DNA of 64,000 nt from Blastocystis hominis (Eukaryota; Sar; Bigyra; Opalinata; Blastocystidae), in assembly GCF_000151665.1 (NCBI RefSeq), contig NW_013171849.1:796480-860479 (forward strand). Direction: 5' to 3'. Below are positions 24,301-36,500 of this stretch, one piece after another (position 1 is the stretch's first letter; each line of letters starts with the position of its first letter). The notes under the pieces were generated by a model. The model saw only the letters and a list, made by a program, of their open reading frames with translations, was not told the origin of the DNA and searched no databases. Both the position numbers and the translations under genes were made by a program.

Positions 24301-26974
24301 GGAAGAACATAGATGTAGAGAGTTTTCCGGTTAATGAGATTCTCTCACTTGTTCCAAATTCGCTCTGAATTACAAAATAAGAATCTTCATTCCATCCATT
24401 ATTGATTCCTTCCAAATATATTCTCATTAATTGTGGTTTAATACATCCAGTGACAATCTGCGTGCTATTGGAAGTATAAGACAAAGTCAGGAGTTTAGTT
24501 TGTCCATTTCCATAGTATATAATCATGTTTTCATAAGTATCAGGATTGGATCCATAGTATCTTTGGATAGAATAGAATGTTTCACCAAGGGGACATATTG
24601 AAGTAGTGGGAGATTGAGTGGATGGAGATAAAGTAGTTGGAGGTTGAGTAGTTGGAATGGGAGTAGGAGTTGGAGTAGGAGTGGGAGTGGGAGTAGGAGT
24701 AGGAGGTTCAGTAGTGGGTACTTCTGTAGTTGGAGTTGGAGTCGGAGTAGTTGGAATGGGAGTGGGAGTGGGAGTAGGAGTCGGGGTAGGAGTAGTTGGA
24801 ATGGGAGTTGGAGTCGGAGTGGGAGTAGGAGTAGGAGTAGGAGTAGGAGTAGTTGGAATGGGAGTAGGAGTCGGAGTGGGAGTAGGAGTAGGAGTAGGAG
24901 TAGGAGTAGGAGTAGGAGTAGGAGTAGGAGTAGGAGTAGGAGTAGGAGTAGGAGTAGTTGGAATGGGAGTTGGAGTCGGAGTGGGAGTAGGAGTAGGAGT
25001 AGGAGTAGGAGTAGTTGGAATGGGAGTGGGAGTGGGAGTCGGAGTAGGAGTAGGAGTAGTTGGAATGGGAGTGGGAGTAGGAGTAGGAGTAGGAGTAGGA
25101 GTAGTAGGAATGGGAGTAGGAGTGGGAGTAGGAGTGGGAGTAGGAGTAGTAGGAATGGGAGTAGGAGTAGGAGTAGTAGTTGGAATGGGAGTAGGAGTAG
25201 GAGTAGGAGTAGGAGTAGGAGTAGGAGTAGGAGTAGGAGTCGGAGTGGGAGTAGTTGGAATGGGAGTAGGAGTAGGAGTAGGAGTGGGAGTAGGAGGCTG
25301 AGAAGTAGGAGGCTGAGAAGTAGGAGGTTGAGTGGTTGGAAGCTGAGTGGTTGGAACAATAGTTGTAGGAACTACTGTAGTTGGAAGCTGAGTGGTAGGT
25401 AGGAAAGTAGTGGGAATTGGAAGAGTAGGAGTTTCTGTAGTAGGAATAGGATCAACCGGTACAATTTCCACACTTCCTTCATGTCCTTCGTTCTTCTCGA
25501 TCGTTGTTTGAATTTGTTGTACTACTTCTATCGAGACATCAGCTTTGTATTCAACGCGTGTTACGTTACTCAACGAATTTGCACCCAATTCCAATGTGAA
25601 ATCCGAGCTGATCTGAGTCACAGACATCACAAAGAAATTCAATAAGGACTGAATTCCAACAACCATATTTATCAATAGAGGAGTGTTCAGACCAAAGTAT
25701 CCATCCATATCTATCAATCTGCGTGATACCGATTGAGAAAAGCAACGATCACTTATATTGATATTTTCGATGATAGGACAATCTAGTGTAAACGTGAAAA
25801 CATTCGGGAATGTATAATCTTCGAGAGTCAAACTTCGCAGATAGTGATAAGTAATGTTTAATACTGTAACATCGCTAGGATCATAATGTGTGAATCGCAG
25901 TTCGGAAACACTCATAGAAATCGTATCTATGTCATCTTGTGTATCATAAGAAACGGTTTCTGGAGGTACTGATTTCAGTTTGATCGACATCGCATATCCA
26001 GCAATTCCAGCATAGTTTGCATTTGTATCATTATCAGTAACAGGAAGATTCATCTCGATATTCTCGCAAGGTACAACGTTGAATGTCACAGTCCATTTTG
26101 TTTCATCGTATCCCTTCATCACACCATACAGAGAAGGTTGATAAGCACCGCCAGTATAAATATCATCACCTGTCACATCGTTCACAGTCTTCATTCGAAT
26201 CAGATCGAGAGCCATCAGCACAATCACAGGATTTCCCTCAGCAATGAAGTTCATCAATCCACTCTTGTTCGGAATATCGTTTCTGGTTATATCAAAATAG
26301 AATTTGGGAGTATTGGCTGAACAGAGCTCGTTTTCATCGAGCAATCCAGCCACCGCTTCGCTCATCAGTCCTTTCTCTCTCACAAATGCAATCATATCCG
26401 AAGGAGTAACATCGTTAGGTTGGATTTCTTGAGTTTGGGGAAGACATTGAAGAACATAGGACAAGGACAGTTGTTCATGATAGTTTTCATTTCGCAATGC
26501 AGTTTCTGCAGCAAGAATCAAGGCACTTGCCCATGAAGAAGAATTCGAATTGGAAATCGAATATTTCTCAGCTCCAGAACACAAATCGCGACGAACGATG
26601 TTGATTGACTTTGAACCTGTAGTAATATCTTCCGAATCAGCATAGGAACCTTCTCTAGAGTATGTTATTCCGAGTGTCATCAACTGTTCCAGATCATCGT
26701 TGCTGAAGTCAGACAGAATGGAAAAATTCATAGGATAGTTTCTGTAGATTGCTTTTCTTTCGATTTCGAAGCAACTTTCGACCCAAATCATCAAACGTTC
26801 TCTACTACTCATAATACGATTCATTTCTTACTCTATATATTTTTCACAATCTTCTCCACACTTCGAGGGATAAGATTCGAGATACTTCGAAAAACCTTCT
26901 CTATCACAGGTATATGCAGGAAACGCATTAATTAGCTGTGAAACAACCAATAACAAAATGATCGCTTTCATCAT
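21329..26974 (-). CDS. Secreted pseudo-cathepsin/LRR protein, copy 1
   Basis: Probably exported. Exon 1 from ATG 26974 reads [20 protein letters not shown], a clear signal peptide, and is joined by a 30-nt intron to [19 protein letters not shown]. An I29-like propeptide ([16 protein letters not shown]) is followed by a papain-like fold: [16 protein letters not shown] sits where GSCWAF should be, so the catalytic Cys is Ser, and [14 protein letters not shown] sits where DHGVLVVGY...YW should be, so the His is Tyr. Then come an LRR-like region, a Thr/Pro linker of about 215 residues (25300-24660), and BspA-like LRRs of the form DLPxLQxIxLG. Each LRR exon starts in phase 1 after an intron of 34-39 nt. 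There are three large modules of about 975 bp, and the terminal exon ends [13 protein letters not shown] at TAA 21329-21331. There is no C-terminal membrane segment. Two introns of 39 nt contain no stop, so naive translation shows false [12 protein letters not shown] inserts. Confidence 0.75.
21600..24000 (-). repeat. Three tandem LRR modules of about 975 bp
   Basis: Near-identical blocks end near 21600, 22575 and 23552, a period of 974-977 bp. Each contains the same series of small exons (72 and 90 nt measured) and introns (34, 36, 37 and 39 nt). Confidence 0.85.
24605..25460 (-). repeat. Thr/Pro-coding hexamer array, long allele
   Basis: Imperfect (GGAGTN)n on the plus strand, encoding (TP)n with IPTT interruptions on the minus strand. 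It is several times longer than the matching array in copy 2. Confidence 0.9.
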
Positions 26975-27703
26975 CAATTCTATCTAACCTCTAAATTAAC
27001 GAACGTTAACAGCATCGATTATTGGAGAACCGTTTTGTTCCTAATTCTGGATTTTTGGAATTTGGTTCTAAATTTGACGTAGAACCATTCCAAATGTTTA
27101 GAATTAAGAATCTGATAGTTATAATCCATTTAGACTGAAAAACAATCAACTTAGCGTTGTATTGGAAGAGTGAATCTAGATGAATGATAACGAGGAATAT
27201 ATGCTTTTGGAGTGTTTTGGAATATGTTAGAAGTAGAAACAATGAACTGAAGTATTTCGAGTTTTGATATAGACAGTCCATCTATGAATTGAAATGAATT
27301 GAAATGAAATGAAATGAAATGACAATAGAGGTAGTAAACAAGTCTTGTATTATGTCAATATATATAGTTTTATAATACAAAAAAGCATAAGATAATGATA
27401 AATAGAATACAAAATAGAAGATTTGTGAGACCTCTATGAAATGTAGTTCTAAGTAGAATAGACATGATGAAATGAATCCAGACGTGAATGGCAATACTGT
27501 CACGAAGTATTTGAATAATACTCTCCAAAGAAACAACTTGTTACATATAAACAACAATTCTTGAGGAATTGAAAGCATCGTGCCACTCTATTAATCTTGC
27601 ATTCAATTTTAAAAGGCAGTCAATGATCCCAAGCTTATAGATTCCTTTTCAAAGGAAAGCCATCTTAACTACATGTCTATTCAACAAACACAATGAGCAT
27701 CGA
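26975..27703. other. 5' flank of copy 1 plus gap to the CCCH gene, 729 bp
   Basis: AT-rich. Bases up to 27571 are shared with the right arm, including a (GAAAT)n run near 27296-27320 and a 98-codon open frame (27282-27578, minus) conserved in both arms with no start context or family that I recognise. The rest holds the 3' motif of the CCCH gene at 27683-27690. Confidence 0.55.
27683..27690 (-). terminator. TGTTTGTT 3'-end motif
   Basis: The plus strand reads AACAAACA, 14 nt after the stop of the CCCH zinc-finger gene. Confidence 0.65.
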
Positions 27704-29135
27704 CTATTTTCTTTTCTTTCCATTTCGTTCTCGATCTGCAATTGCATCTGGGTGGTTGGGCAGCAAATGACGATATCTGCAAATCCTCTTCTCATTCATT
27801 ATAGAACAAGTCTTCTTATTGAGAAACTCAAAACAGATCCGCGCCCCCTTCGGCGCGAACGGATTCACCTCGAAGGGATCGCACTTCCTCAGTTGATATT
27901 TCTCGATTTCCTCCTTCGTGCACAGCCCATTCTTAAACCGATCCGCGATCGCATCCGGATGATCCGGATCCAAATGGCGAAACCTGCACGTTCCTCCGTT
28001 CCTCTGCCGTTCGCAGCTACTCTCAATGCCCCTCCTCGCGCCTACTATCCCTTATTCGAGTAATCAAAGCACAGATTCGCTCCAAGAAAGGAGTCTGGAT
28101 TGTTTTCTCCGGGCGGAAGCGAGTGCGTTCCTGTCTCTCACCCCTTCCTCTCACTTCTACCCGCCTTCCGCTGCGCAGTCGGCGCGTCGCGCGACGCTGG
28201 CGAGCTCCCCGTCGGCGACACTTCGCGCCGCATCTCGTCGTCGTCGGCCATTCCCGACATGACGGTAGGCGCGGAGATTTGCTTGCCGTAGAGTCCGCCA
28301 AGCTCGCTGGCCTGCGAGTCCATCAAGATGCGAAGATCGATCCCTCCGTCGAATCGACGCCCAAAACGCCGAGGATCTTCGCGGTAGCGATACTGCGAGG
28401 GGAGATGCGATCGGATGTGTCCTTCAGAGCAGGAGTTATCGCCCGCACGGGACTCTGCGAGTGGGGCGGAGAGTCAATACAAACCTGCTTGGAAATCGAA
28501 GTAAACCGCGGAGTCGTGATCGGTGGTGTCGTAGGACTGCACGCGGACGGGCGACGTGGAGGAAGGCTGGCTAAACGGACTCTCGGTGGCCTGAGGCGAC
28601 TCCAGAAGCGACTTTTCGAAGGGCTGAGCGGGGTTGTAGGAGTTGGAGATGTAGGAGTCTTTGATAGAGAGAGAACCTTGCGAAGGACGGCGATTGCTGC
28701 TGCGACGGAGCAGCTCCGAGTTGCGAGGGAGGCTGGAGTTGGTGGGGGAGTCCGGCTGGATCGCGTTGAGGCTGCGAGTGGAGAAACGGACGGAAGCTCG
28801 AGGACTGCGAAGCGATTGAAGACTTCCGGAGCGGTAGTCGCGAGTCATGTTTTGGAGAAGTTGAAGAGAAGAGTTGTCTTGAGATAGACGCGGGTAGTAA
28901 TCGCTCTGGAGATAAGAGCCATTTTCACTGTAATATCCAATGTCTGGAGTACAGGAGTAATGGCTAACGGGGTCAGCTTTGATTAAAAATAATATGAATC
29001 GATACGATACTGATTGAAGAGGGAAGGCACATAAGAAGAGTAATCTAAAAGTCAAGCAATGGAACAATGCCTACCATCTGAACGTCGAATAAACAGGTTT
29101 TGGTGGACATAATCTTCTCTATTCGTCGATCGCAT
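27704..29135 (-). CDS. Ser-rich protein with two CCCH zinc fingers
   Basis: Likely RNA-binding regulator. The start at 29135 gives MRSTNREDYVHQNLFIRRSD. Frame continuity fixes five introns of 30, 47, 30, 30 and 29 nt. The N-terminal half is Ser/Arg/Pro-rich (SGSLQSLRSPRASVRF), with possible phosphorylation sites. A conserved-looking block MDSQASELGGLYGKQISAPT follows near 28326. At the C-terminus two fingers share the spacing C-x8-C-x8-C-x3-H: CFDYSNKGYC...CRFRH and CFEFLNKKTC...CRYRH. Each is followed by the same block, DHPDAIADRFKNG or NHPDAIADRERNG. The middle spacer is longer than the common x5. The basic tail is NGKKRK. I do not recognise a specific orthologue. Confidence 0.72.
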
Positions 29136-29439
29136 TGTAGGACATATTAGCGGTGAAGAAGAGGAGTGATTAGGTTCAATGGTCTCTTCCATTCTACAAC
29201 GTCACAGCATCGAACAGAACCATTACATTCACGAAAATTTAGCAAAAAGTAACTAAAAGCAAAAAATCCAAACAATTCAGAAGCCAGAAATAATGGTATA
29301 GACACACGCACAATAGAAACAGAAAAAAAGCTAGTCCTGCTGCTTCGCCACAAAAACTCTTGTATTGAATGATTTTAGGGTAGCTTTGCTTTTTCCTCAA
29401 TACAACCGCGGTTATGAATTTATGAATTTCATATGATAA

Positions 29440-29447
29440 AACAAACA
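29440..29447 (-). terminator. TGTTTGTT 3'-end motif
   Basis: The plus strand reads AACAAACA, 3 nt after the TAG of the IleRS gene. Confidence 0.7.
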
Positions 29448-29450
29448 ACT

Positions 29451-32400
29451 CTAATTCGATGTAGAACCCCTTAAGACATCGCAACAGCGCTCACAAACAG
29501 GAGGCATGCCTGTATTGAACTCTATTAAAGATTTGTGTTTCCAGCAACGTGGACATTTTTCTTGGTCCGACTTCTTAATCTAGTCATCATTGGAACTTTT
29601 TTCACAGACTTGTAGAGAGTAATCACAGTCTAGTGCCGTACAGGGAAGATTGGCTTCAAACAAGACAGAACCCTCTAAAGGGTTTCTGTAAACCTTGCCA
29701 ATGAGGTAGACTAGTGATTCTTACATTAGAGCAGATAAAAGCGTCGGATAGATCATCCTTTGAGAAAGAATCAAGCACACTCGACAGCTTATTCTTTGAA
29801 TCTAAATCAAAAGGAAACTCGCATTCCTACCTGTCATAATACTCAAATCGACTTCGAGTGCAGATTTCACAATTCCCTCCTTTTTCAACTTCTCTAATTC
29901 CTTGTTTACCTCACCCCGGATCGACTCCACACAATTCCACGCCGTCTCCACCTCCTCGTTCTTCCATTCCGGATTCAGCTTTACGTATGTGTTCTGGAAG
30001 ATACTTCCCTCTTCCTTCAGCGCACTGTAAATCTCCTCTGACAAAAACGGCGTGATCGGCGCCATTAGCTGAGGCAGCACATCGAGAATGGTTCGCAGAA
30101 CGGTTTGCGAAGCTCTTCGTCGAATTGAGTTGGGAGCATCTGTCTGTATGTGAACTACCGCGCATGACACGCACATAAAGTCGATCTTTTATAATGTCAA
30201 AATAGGTGGCTGAAAGATCAGAAGCGGCGAACGAAACGAGCGATCGATACCTGCACAACAAACGTGGAAACGTGGAAATACACATCTGTGAAAACGAAAT
30301 GATCGTAGGCCTGTGTGATTTTGGTGGAAAGAGAGAAAAGGCGACTCAAACACCACTTATCGAAGAGCGACATTTGGTCATACGGAACCGAATCGCGCGT
30401 TCGATCGAAATCGAAAAGATTCGAGAGCAAATAGCGGTTCGTATTGCGTAGTTTCTGATACGATTCCTGCACCTGACGAGTCAACAAGCGTCGAAACGCG
30501 CAGTACTTTGAGCAATTGCTGCAATCCCAGCGAAATATCGTAAGTGTAATCCGAAGAAGCCACCCACAAGCGAAGCACATCCACCGCCCATTGCCTATCT
30601 AAAAGACTCGTCGGCACCTTCTTCGAATTCGATTGTGTTCCTCTCAAAGCTGACTGTGTTTCGGTCGAATTCGATGGCGTTTTCTTGGAATTCGACTGCG
30701 TTCCTTTCGAATTCGCCGGTGTTCTTTTGGAATTCGCTGGCGATTCGGCGGATCCGAGGAGCTGGGAGGGCGTAATGAGGTTTCCGAGCGATTTCGACAT
30801 TTTCTGTCCCTGCAAGCTAACGCCACGGCCCGAAGCGAACCTTCTCGTCGACTAAAAACCCGTGCGTGACGAGATTGCGGAAAGGAAGCGCGCCTCGATG
30901 CACCTGGCTGGTGAAAATGCTCGATTGGAACCAGCCGCGATGCTGGTCGCTGCCTTCGAGGTAGCTAGGATTCAATCGGAGAAACTGGGGAAACAGATCG
31001 ACGATGGTGTTGGGGTAGTTGTGGAACCAGGAAACGCCGCTGTCGATCCAGACGTCCAGCGTGTCTTGCGATCTTCGATACTGAACTGATTTCGAATCGG
31101 CTTCGCGGATCTACGCTTTCACATCGGTTTCCCCGGTTTCTACTTTTGGATCCACGAATTCCTCATCCTTCACCGCGGAATCGAACCAATAATCGGTTCC
31201 CTTTTCCTCCAAAATCTTGATAATGTAATCAATGTTCTGTTTGTTCATCAAAACCGTCTCTTTTCCCGTTTCGTCACGTCGGAATACCGCGGGGATCGGC
31301 ACGCCCCACGCGCGTTGGCGGGAAATACACCAATCAGGACGGTCGGAGATCATCGCAGTGAGTCGCTGGCGCGACGATTCTGGAATCATCTGGACCTTCT
31401 ACAGGGCGCTTGATTATCATGCGACTACTTTTAGTGAATCGAGAATGGGTTGATTCTGCACGAGATGCTTCGTTCGGATGAACCACTGCGGGGTGACGCG
31501 GAAAATAACCGGCTTTTTGGCCCTCCAATCGTAGGGATAGCGATGAGTGATTTCGCCGCGATGCACCAAATGATTCGATTCGGCAAGCCATTCCATCTAC
31601 ACTGCGATCCTTCTGCGTTGCATACCACGCGCTCGCTGCCCTCTTCCAGCACGCTGCGTCCGTTGATTCGATCGTCCCACGCGTTCGCTTTAAAATTCCC
31701 GTTGTCGTCCACGTCTTCCTGCAAGACATAGCGAGGGACGTTCGCAGGAAGCGAGACGCGCGGAATATCGCCTTCGCTCGCTTTGTTCTCGTCGCCTGGG
31801 ACCTGGATCACGTTGTGATACACGCAGATATTGAAGTCGTCGAGGCCGTGAGCCGGCGCAGTGTGAACGATTCCAGTTCCTGTGTCGGACGTGACGTGAT
31901 GTCCTGCGATCACGGTGTGAGATGTGTGCAGTAAAGGATGCGAATAGACGGATCCTTGCAAAGAAAGTCCGGAGAGATTCGAAAGAACGATGGAGAGAGG
32001 GACTTGGAGGAGCGAGGAAAGCGCTTCAACGCGGTCTTTCATGACCAAAAAGAGCTCGTTTTGGGGAGTTTGCACAACGACGTATTCCGATTCGGGGCTT
32101 ACAGAAAGACAAACGTTGGAAGGAATGGTCCAGGGCGTGGTAGTAAAGACGAGCTATCGTTTAAAAGGAGGGAAGAGCTGCTCAACGGCTTGAAGGGAGT
32201 GAGAGGAGAGAAAGGACTGCAAAGCAGGATTGGGAGAGCTTTGGAGATCGAAAGAGACGTAAATGCTGGGGCTTTTGTGATCGTGATATCTGCAAATGGA
32301 GAAGGCAAGAGAGAAGAATACTCGAGTTCGGCTTCGGCTAGCGCCGTGTGAGAATGAGGGGACCAATAGACGGGCTTTAGGCCTCGATAGATGCAGTTCT

Positions 32401-33187
32401 TTGCAACCATATCGCTGAACAATTCTAGATCTCACTCTATTTATGAAAGCAAACTCAACTCATTTATTTCGTACTCCTTTGTAAGAGTATAGTAACAATC
32501 AGAATCGAGGTTCTGTAAAGGAGGTTTAGTGGTTCAATTATATAAAAGATATGTTGCACATGATTCCCCACTCGTTTATCGATTTCTTTTGTCTCTTAAT
32601 CGTATCAGAAGCGAACTTTCGACAAAGACTGCGTATTTTCAAACTGTCGGTTTGCTTTTCGTTTTTACACATGCTCTGCAATGCCTTCAACTCTATGGGA
32701 AGACCATGACAATCCCAGCCTGGTTTGTATTCCACACAACATCTAGCTCATCAAATAATACATGAAAATGATACCCAGTAAGCAGTTTATGACGATTAAT
32801 AATATCTTTCAGGATCTATTTGTATAGAATACGGAAAACACTAAATACCTTGTTTTCAAAGTGACCCATATGTAGATCGCCATTTGCATATGGAGGACCA
32901 TCGTGTGTTATCCACTTTCTATACTGAGAACCACTTCTTGCCTGTTTTTGCCAATTATAGAGATCTACATTACAATATTTCATTGGAGTCATATACATAC
33001 CAGATGTACACCTTTTCAGATATGGTTTCTCTCTCAGTGCAGGATTGGCAAACATTGGAAAGGAAGTTTTCGGACTGTTGATTGTTTTGGAAAATATCTT
33101 AGATGCCGCCTTTCCAATCTTTTGGCTCATGAAGATAGTCTCAATTAAAGGAAAACTGGTAGGCAGAGATATTTTTATATTTGACAT
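29451..33187 (-). CDS. Isoleucyl-tRNA synthetase, bacterial/organellar type
   Basis: Charges tRNA-Ile, probably in the mitochondrion-related organelle. From the ATG at 33187 the product starts [20 protein letters not shown] and has a basic segment ([18 protein letters not shown]) before the catalytic domain. Class I signatures: [13 protein letters not shown] (HIGH motif), [35 protein letters not shown] and [10 protein letters not shown] (KMSKS motif). Editing-domain pieces include [20 protein letters not shown]. The C-terminal exon carries the zinc-binding CPRCW...CERCC typical of bacterial and mitochondrial IleRS. Many introns of about 30 nt break the frame (for example near 32800, 32450, 31420, 31090, 30830 and 29800); I did not place all of them. 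The stop is TAG 29451-29453. Confidence 0.85.
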
Positions 33188-33571
33188 GTAGTAGCTAGTA
33201 TAATGCAAAAGAACACAGGAAGAAATGGAGAAAAGGTAATTGGCAAAAGTTGTTGTTGATACAATAATTTATCATCATTAAAAGCGATTGTGATTTGTTT
33301 AATAGTAATGATCGCTCTTTTTGAAACGAACAACACCAATTGCTAATGGTTGTTTTATAGAGCGGCCATTATTTTTAGAGATCGATCTCTTTTCTTTAAT
33401 AGGATAATTCAACTCAGTACAAAGGAGAAATGAAAGAAAATCTGATGGTGTTACTTTGATATCATATAATTGCTGAATATGTTGTGTCTGTAGAGAATAG
33501 AATGATTAGTATTATTTTAAAAAGCAAAGATCTTTAAAATGGTTTTCAAACAAACGAGTTACTACTCCATA
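33188..33571. other. Intergenic region, 384 bp
   Basis: AT-rich spacer between the 5' end of IleRS and the 3' end of the MORN/LRR gene. It contains the IleRS promoter and the 3' motif of the neighbour (33547-33556). No other feature seen. Confidence 0.55.
33547..33556 (-). terminator. CGTTTGTTTG 3'-end motif
   Basis: A TGTTTGTT-like motif 15 nt after the TAA (33572-33574) of the MORN/LRR gene. Confidence 0.5.
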
Positions 33572-36500
33572 TTAGTGAGAACGAGACTCAAACAGATTCG
33601 CAAGAACAGGAGAAACGTCTAAGAGTCAATCTTTATTTGAACTCATACTGCTAATCGTTTTTGTGGTCACTTTCTTAAATGGGTTTGGTAGGTTAAATGA
33701 TTCCAGATTAGGAATGTCTAAAGTTGATCAACAGAGCACAGCAATATACTTTCTAATACAACAATTCGATAATTACGGAGATAATAAACGATTTCGGATG
33801 GTGTTTGACTAGCTTGATAAGTTTTACTCTCAGAACTTGTTCCCGTCCTATTTGGTGCAGTCTTCGACAGGTTAGAGTTAATTCCATTTACCACTAACCC
33901 ATTTTCAGAGTTAGGCTTTGGCATTGTTGTAGCTAGTCCGTTATTTATTCCTCCTGCATTATTACCAAATCCTCCTGCATTATTACCACCATTATTGATT
34001 GCAGAATTTCCAGCATTTGTACTATTGCCAAAACTATATCCTCCTGCAGTAGTATTACCACCATTATTGATTGCAGATATTCCGCCATTTGTACTATTGC
34101 CAAAACTATATCCTCCTGCATTATTACCACCATTATTGAATGTAGGTCTTCCATTATTTGCATTATTACCAAAACTAAATCCTCCTGCAGTAGTATTACC
34201 ACCAAAACTGAATGTAGGTCTTCCACCATTTGCATTATTGCCAAAACTAAATCCTCCTGCATTATTACCACCAAAACTGAATGTAGGTCTTCCACCATTT
34301 GCATTATTACCAAAACTAAATCCTCCTGCATTATTACCACCAAAACTGAATGTAGGTTTTCCATTATTCGCATTATTGCCAAAACTAAATCCTCCTGCAT
34401 TATTACCACCAAAACTGAATGTAGGTTTTCCATTATTCGCATTATTGCCAAAACTAAATCCTCCTGTATTATTACCACCAAAACTGAATGTAGATTTTCC
34501 ACCATTTGCATTATTACCAAAACTAAATCCTTCTGTATTATTACCACCAAAACTGAATGTAGGTTTTCCATTATTCGCATTATTGCCAAAACTAAATCCT
34601 CCTGTATTATTACCACCAAAACTGAATGTAGATTTTCCACCATTTGCATTATTACCAAAACTAAATCCTCCTGTATTATTACCACCAAAACTGAATGTAG
34701 GTTTTCCATTATTCGCATTATTACCAAAACTAAATCCTCCTGTATTATTACCTCCAAAGTTAAATCCTGTCCCTCCAGTTTTCTCTTTGCCGGATGTACA
34801 TTTCGCATTATCATTTCCAGATTTTTGGGGGCATTTGTCACGAGATTCATTTCTTCCACTAATTGTTGTTTTTAACTGGTTCATCCCATTAATACCATCA
34901 TCCGTTGGTGAAACACTTTTCAAAGAAGGAAGATCTATAACTTTCGAATGGCAATTATGTATTTACTCCGCATTATTAAAGTACACGAGTCGTTATCTTC
35001 ACCATAGAGTGCATATCTGCCAAGTTTAATATACTGGAGTGAAGGAAGATCTATTGAAATCATTAAATATACCCCAATTGAATACTTTCGATTATTGTTG
35101 TTTTCGATTTAGGGAATGCATAATCACCTAACACGATTGTATTAAGATTTGGTAGATCTAAAGAAATTATCCTTGGAATCAACTCGAATACCTCGAATTA
35201 TGAAAGAACTCAAGTAAAAATTATAGGATTGAGCACAATTTCCACCAATTCCGATTCTGAGAGATTGCAATTGTGGTAGATTCTTCAATTCAAATTCACC
35301 TCCGAATACGCCAAAGCTATAATTTCCAATCTCAATTGATTTCAGTTCTTCACAATTCAATATGTGGAATGATTTGTATGTATCTTCCAAAGATAATGTA
35401 CACTTATGTTTAGTTATTGCAAATGCATTATAATTACCGATTTTCAGTGTTTGTAATGTGTTCAATCCATCAATTCTAAATGTTTTTACTGATTCAAAGC
35501 AGCCATCTCCGATTTCGATTGATTCCAAGTGCTTCGACCTACTACGCTGACTCTAGCACAAGTAGTNNNNNNNNNNNNNNNNNNNNNNNNNNNNNNNNNN
35601 NNNNNNNNNNNNNACAATCAATCTCGAAACGTTATGATTCAGTTCTTTTAACTCTTTATCATCCTTAACTGTTATCTGTAATTCATCATTTTTACCATTA
35701 TTGGGTCTTGTAGCTGTAAGGCTCTTCAATATAAAGCGAATACTCTCTTTCATTCCTTTAACGTACCATCCATCATATAAATCTGTTCCTAACTGTTCTT
35801 TTCCATTAAGCCAATTACCTTCACGAATTGCTACTCCAGATTCTTCATCAATCAAATAACCCTTCCCATTGCGCAAACAGGATCCATTCAAAAAGCAATA
35901 ACCTCCAATATATACAGGAACTCGATGTAACAAGTCTAGATTACTGTTTTCTCTATATTCGATCATTTCTTTTTTGTCAGCCTTAAATTCACGTATGATG
36001 CGAACTAATTTGTCTTTTTCCCAATATCCCATTATCTTTTCTTTACCAGTATCTCTATCATACTCCATTCCATAGCCATGCCGATTCATTTCATTATCAA
36101 ATTCTCCTCGATAGAGATATTGTTCAGTTGCGTTTGGTGTCCCTCCTGAGCCCCCAAACATAGAACCTGACCCTCCATGTGTATTTTTAGGATTTGGATT
36201 CTGATTATTATTACCGAATAATCCGCCTCTATTTTGGACATTCGTTGTTTTCTCTTTACTCTTTTCTTTACCTTGAACTGTCATTGTTAATCTATGTGGA
36301 GTGTTCTTTATCAACCGAATATCATCAGTCCCTAATATGGAACCCCAGTTTTGTTTCTGTAAAGCCTTTCCATTTGAGTATTCAGTTATTCCATGGACAC
36401 GTTGGCCGTCTTGTACTATCCAAGATAATGACAATATTCCTCGATCAAATAATTGGCAATAACCTTCATTCGTCCCATTGCTTATTTCACAAAGCAAGTA

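Larger units (their letters stand above)
21264..27571 (-). repeat. Left arm of a large inverted duplication
   Basis: This block is repeated in opposite orientation at 44451-49378. Shared content, in order: a 5' flank with (GAAAT)n; the signal-peptide exon; the pseudo-cathepsin exon; the Thr/Pro linker; LRR modules; the same terminal exon; and the same TGTTTGTT motif. The outer boundary is seen where the matching CAATTCCTCAAGAATTG ends (27571 against 44451). This arm is about 1.4 kb longer because it has one more LRR module and a longer Thr/Pro linker. Confidence 0.85.

Noticed and set aside
24657-25301. Plus-strand open frame of Val/Gly repeats (and a Ser/Arg/Gly one in another frame)
   Set aside because: They are the reverse complement of the Thr/Pro hexamer array; all frames are open because of the repeat.
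21264-27571. Arms as a transposable element with terminal inverted repeats
   Set aside because: No transposase, integrase or target-site duplication seen; the arms contain a complete spliced gene and flank normal genes.
28123-28887. 254-codon plus-strand frame over the CCCH gene
   Set aside because: The minus-strand gene joins cleanly through five small introns into two zinc fingers; the plus frame has no recognisable domain.
33960-34770. CRISPR-like array of regular repeats
   Set aside because: The repeats are head-to-tail 69-bp coding units without spacers, in a eukaryotic gene.
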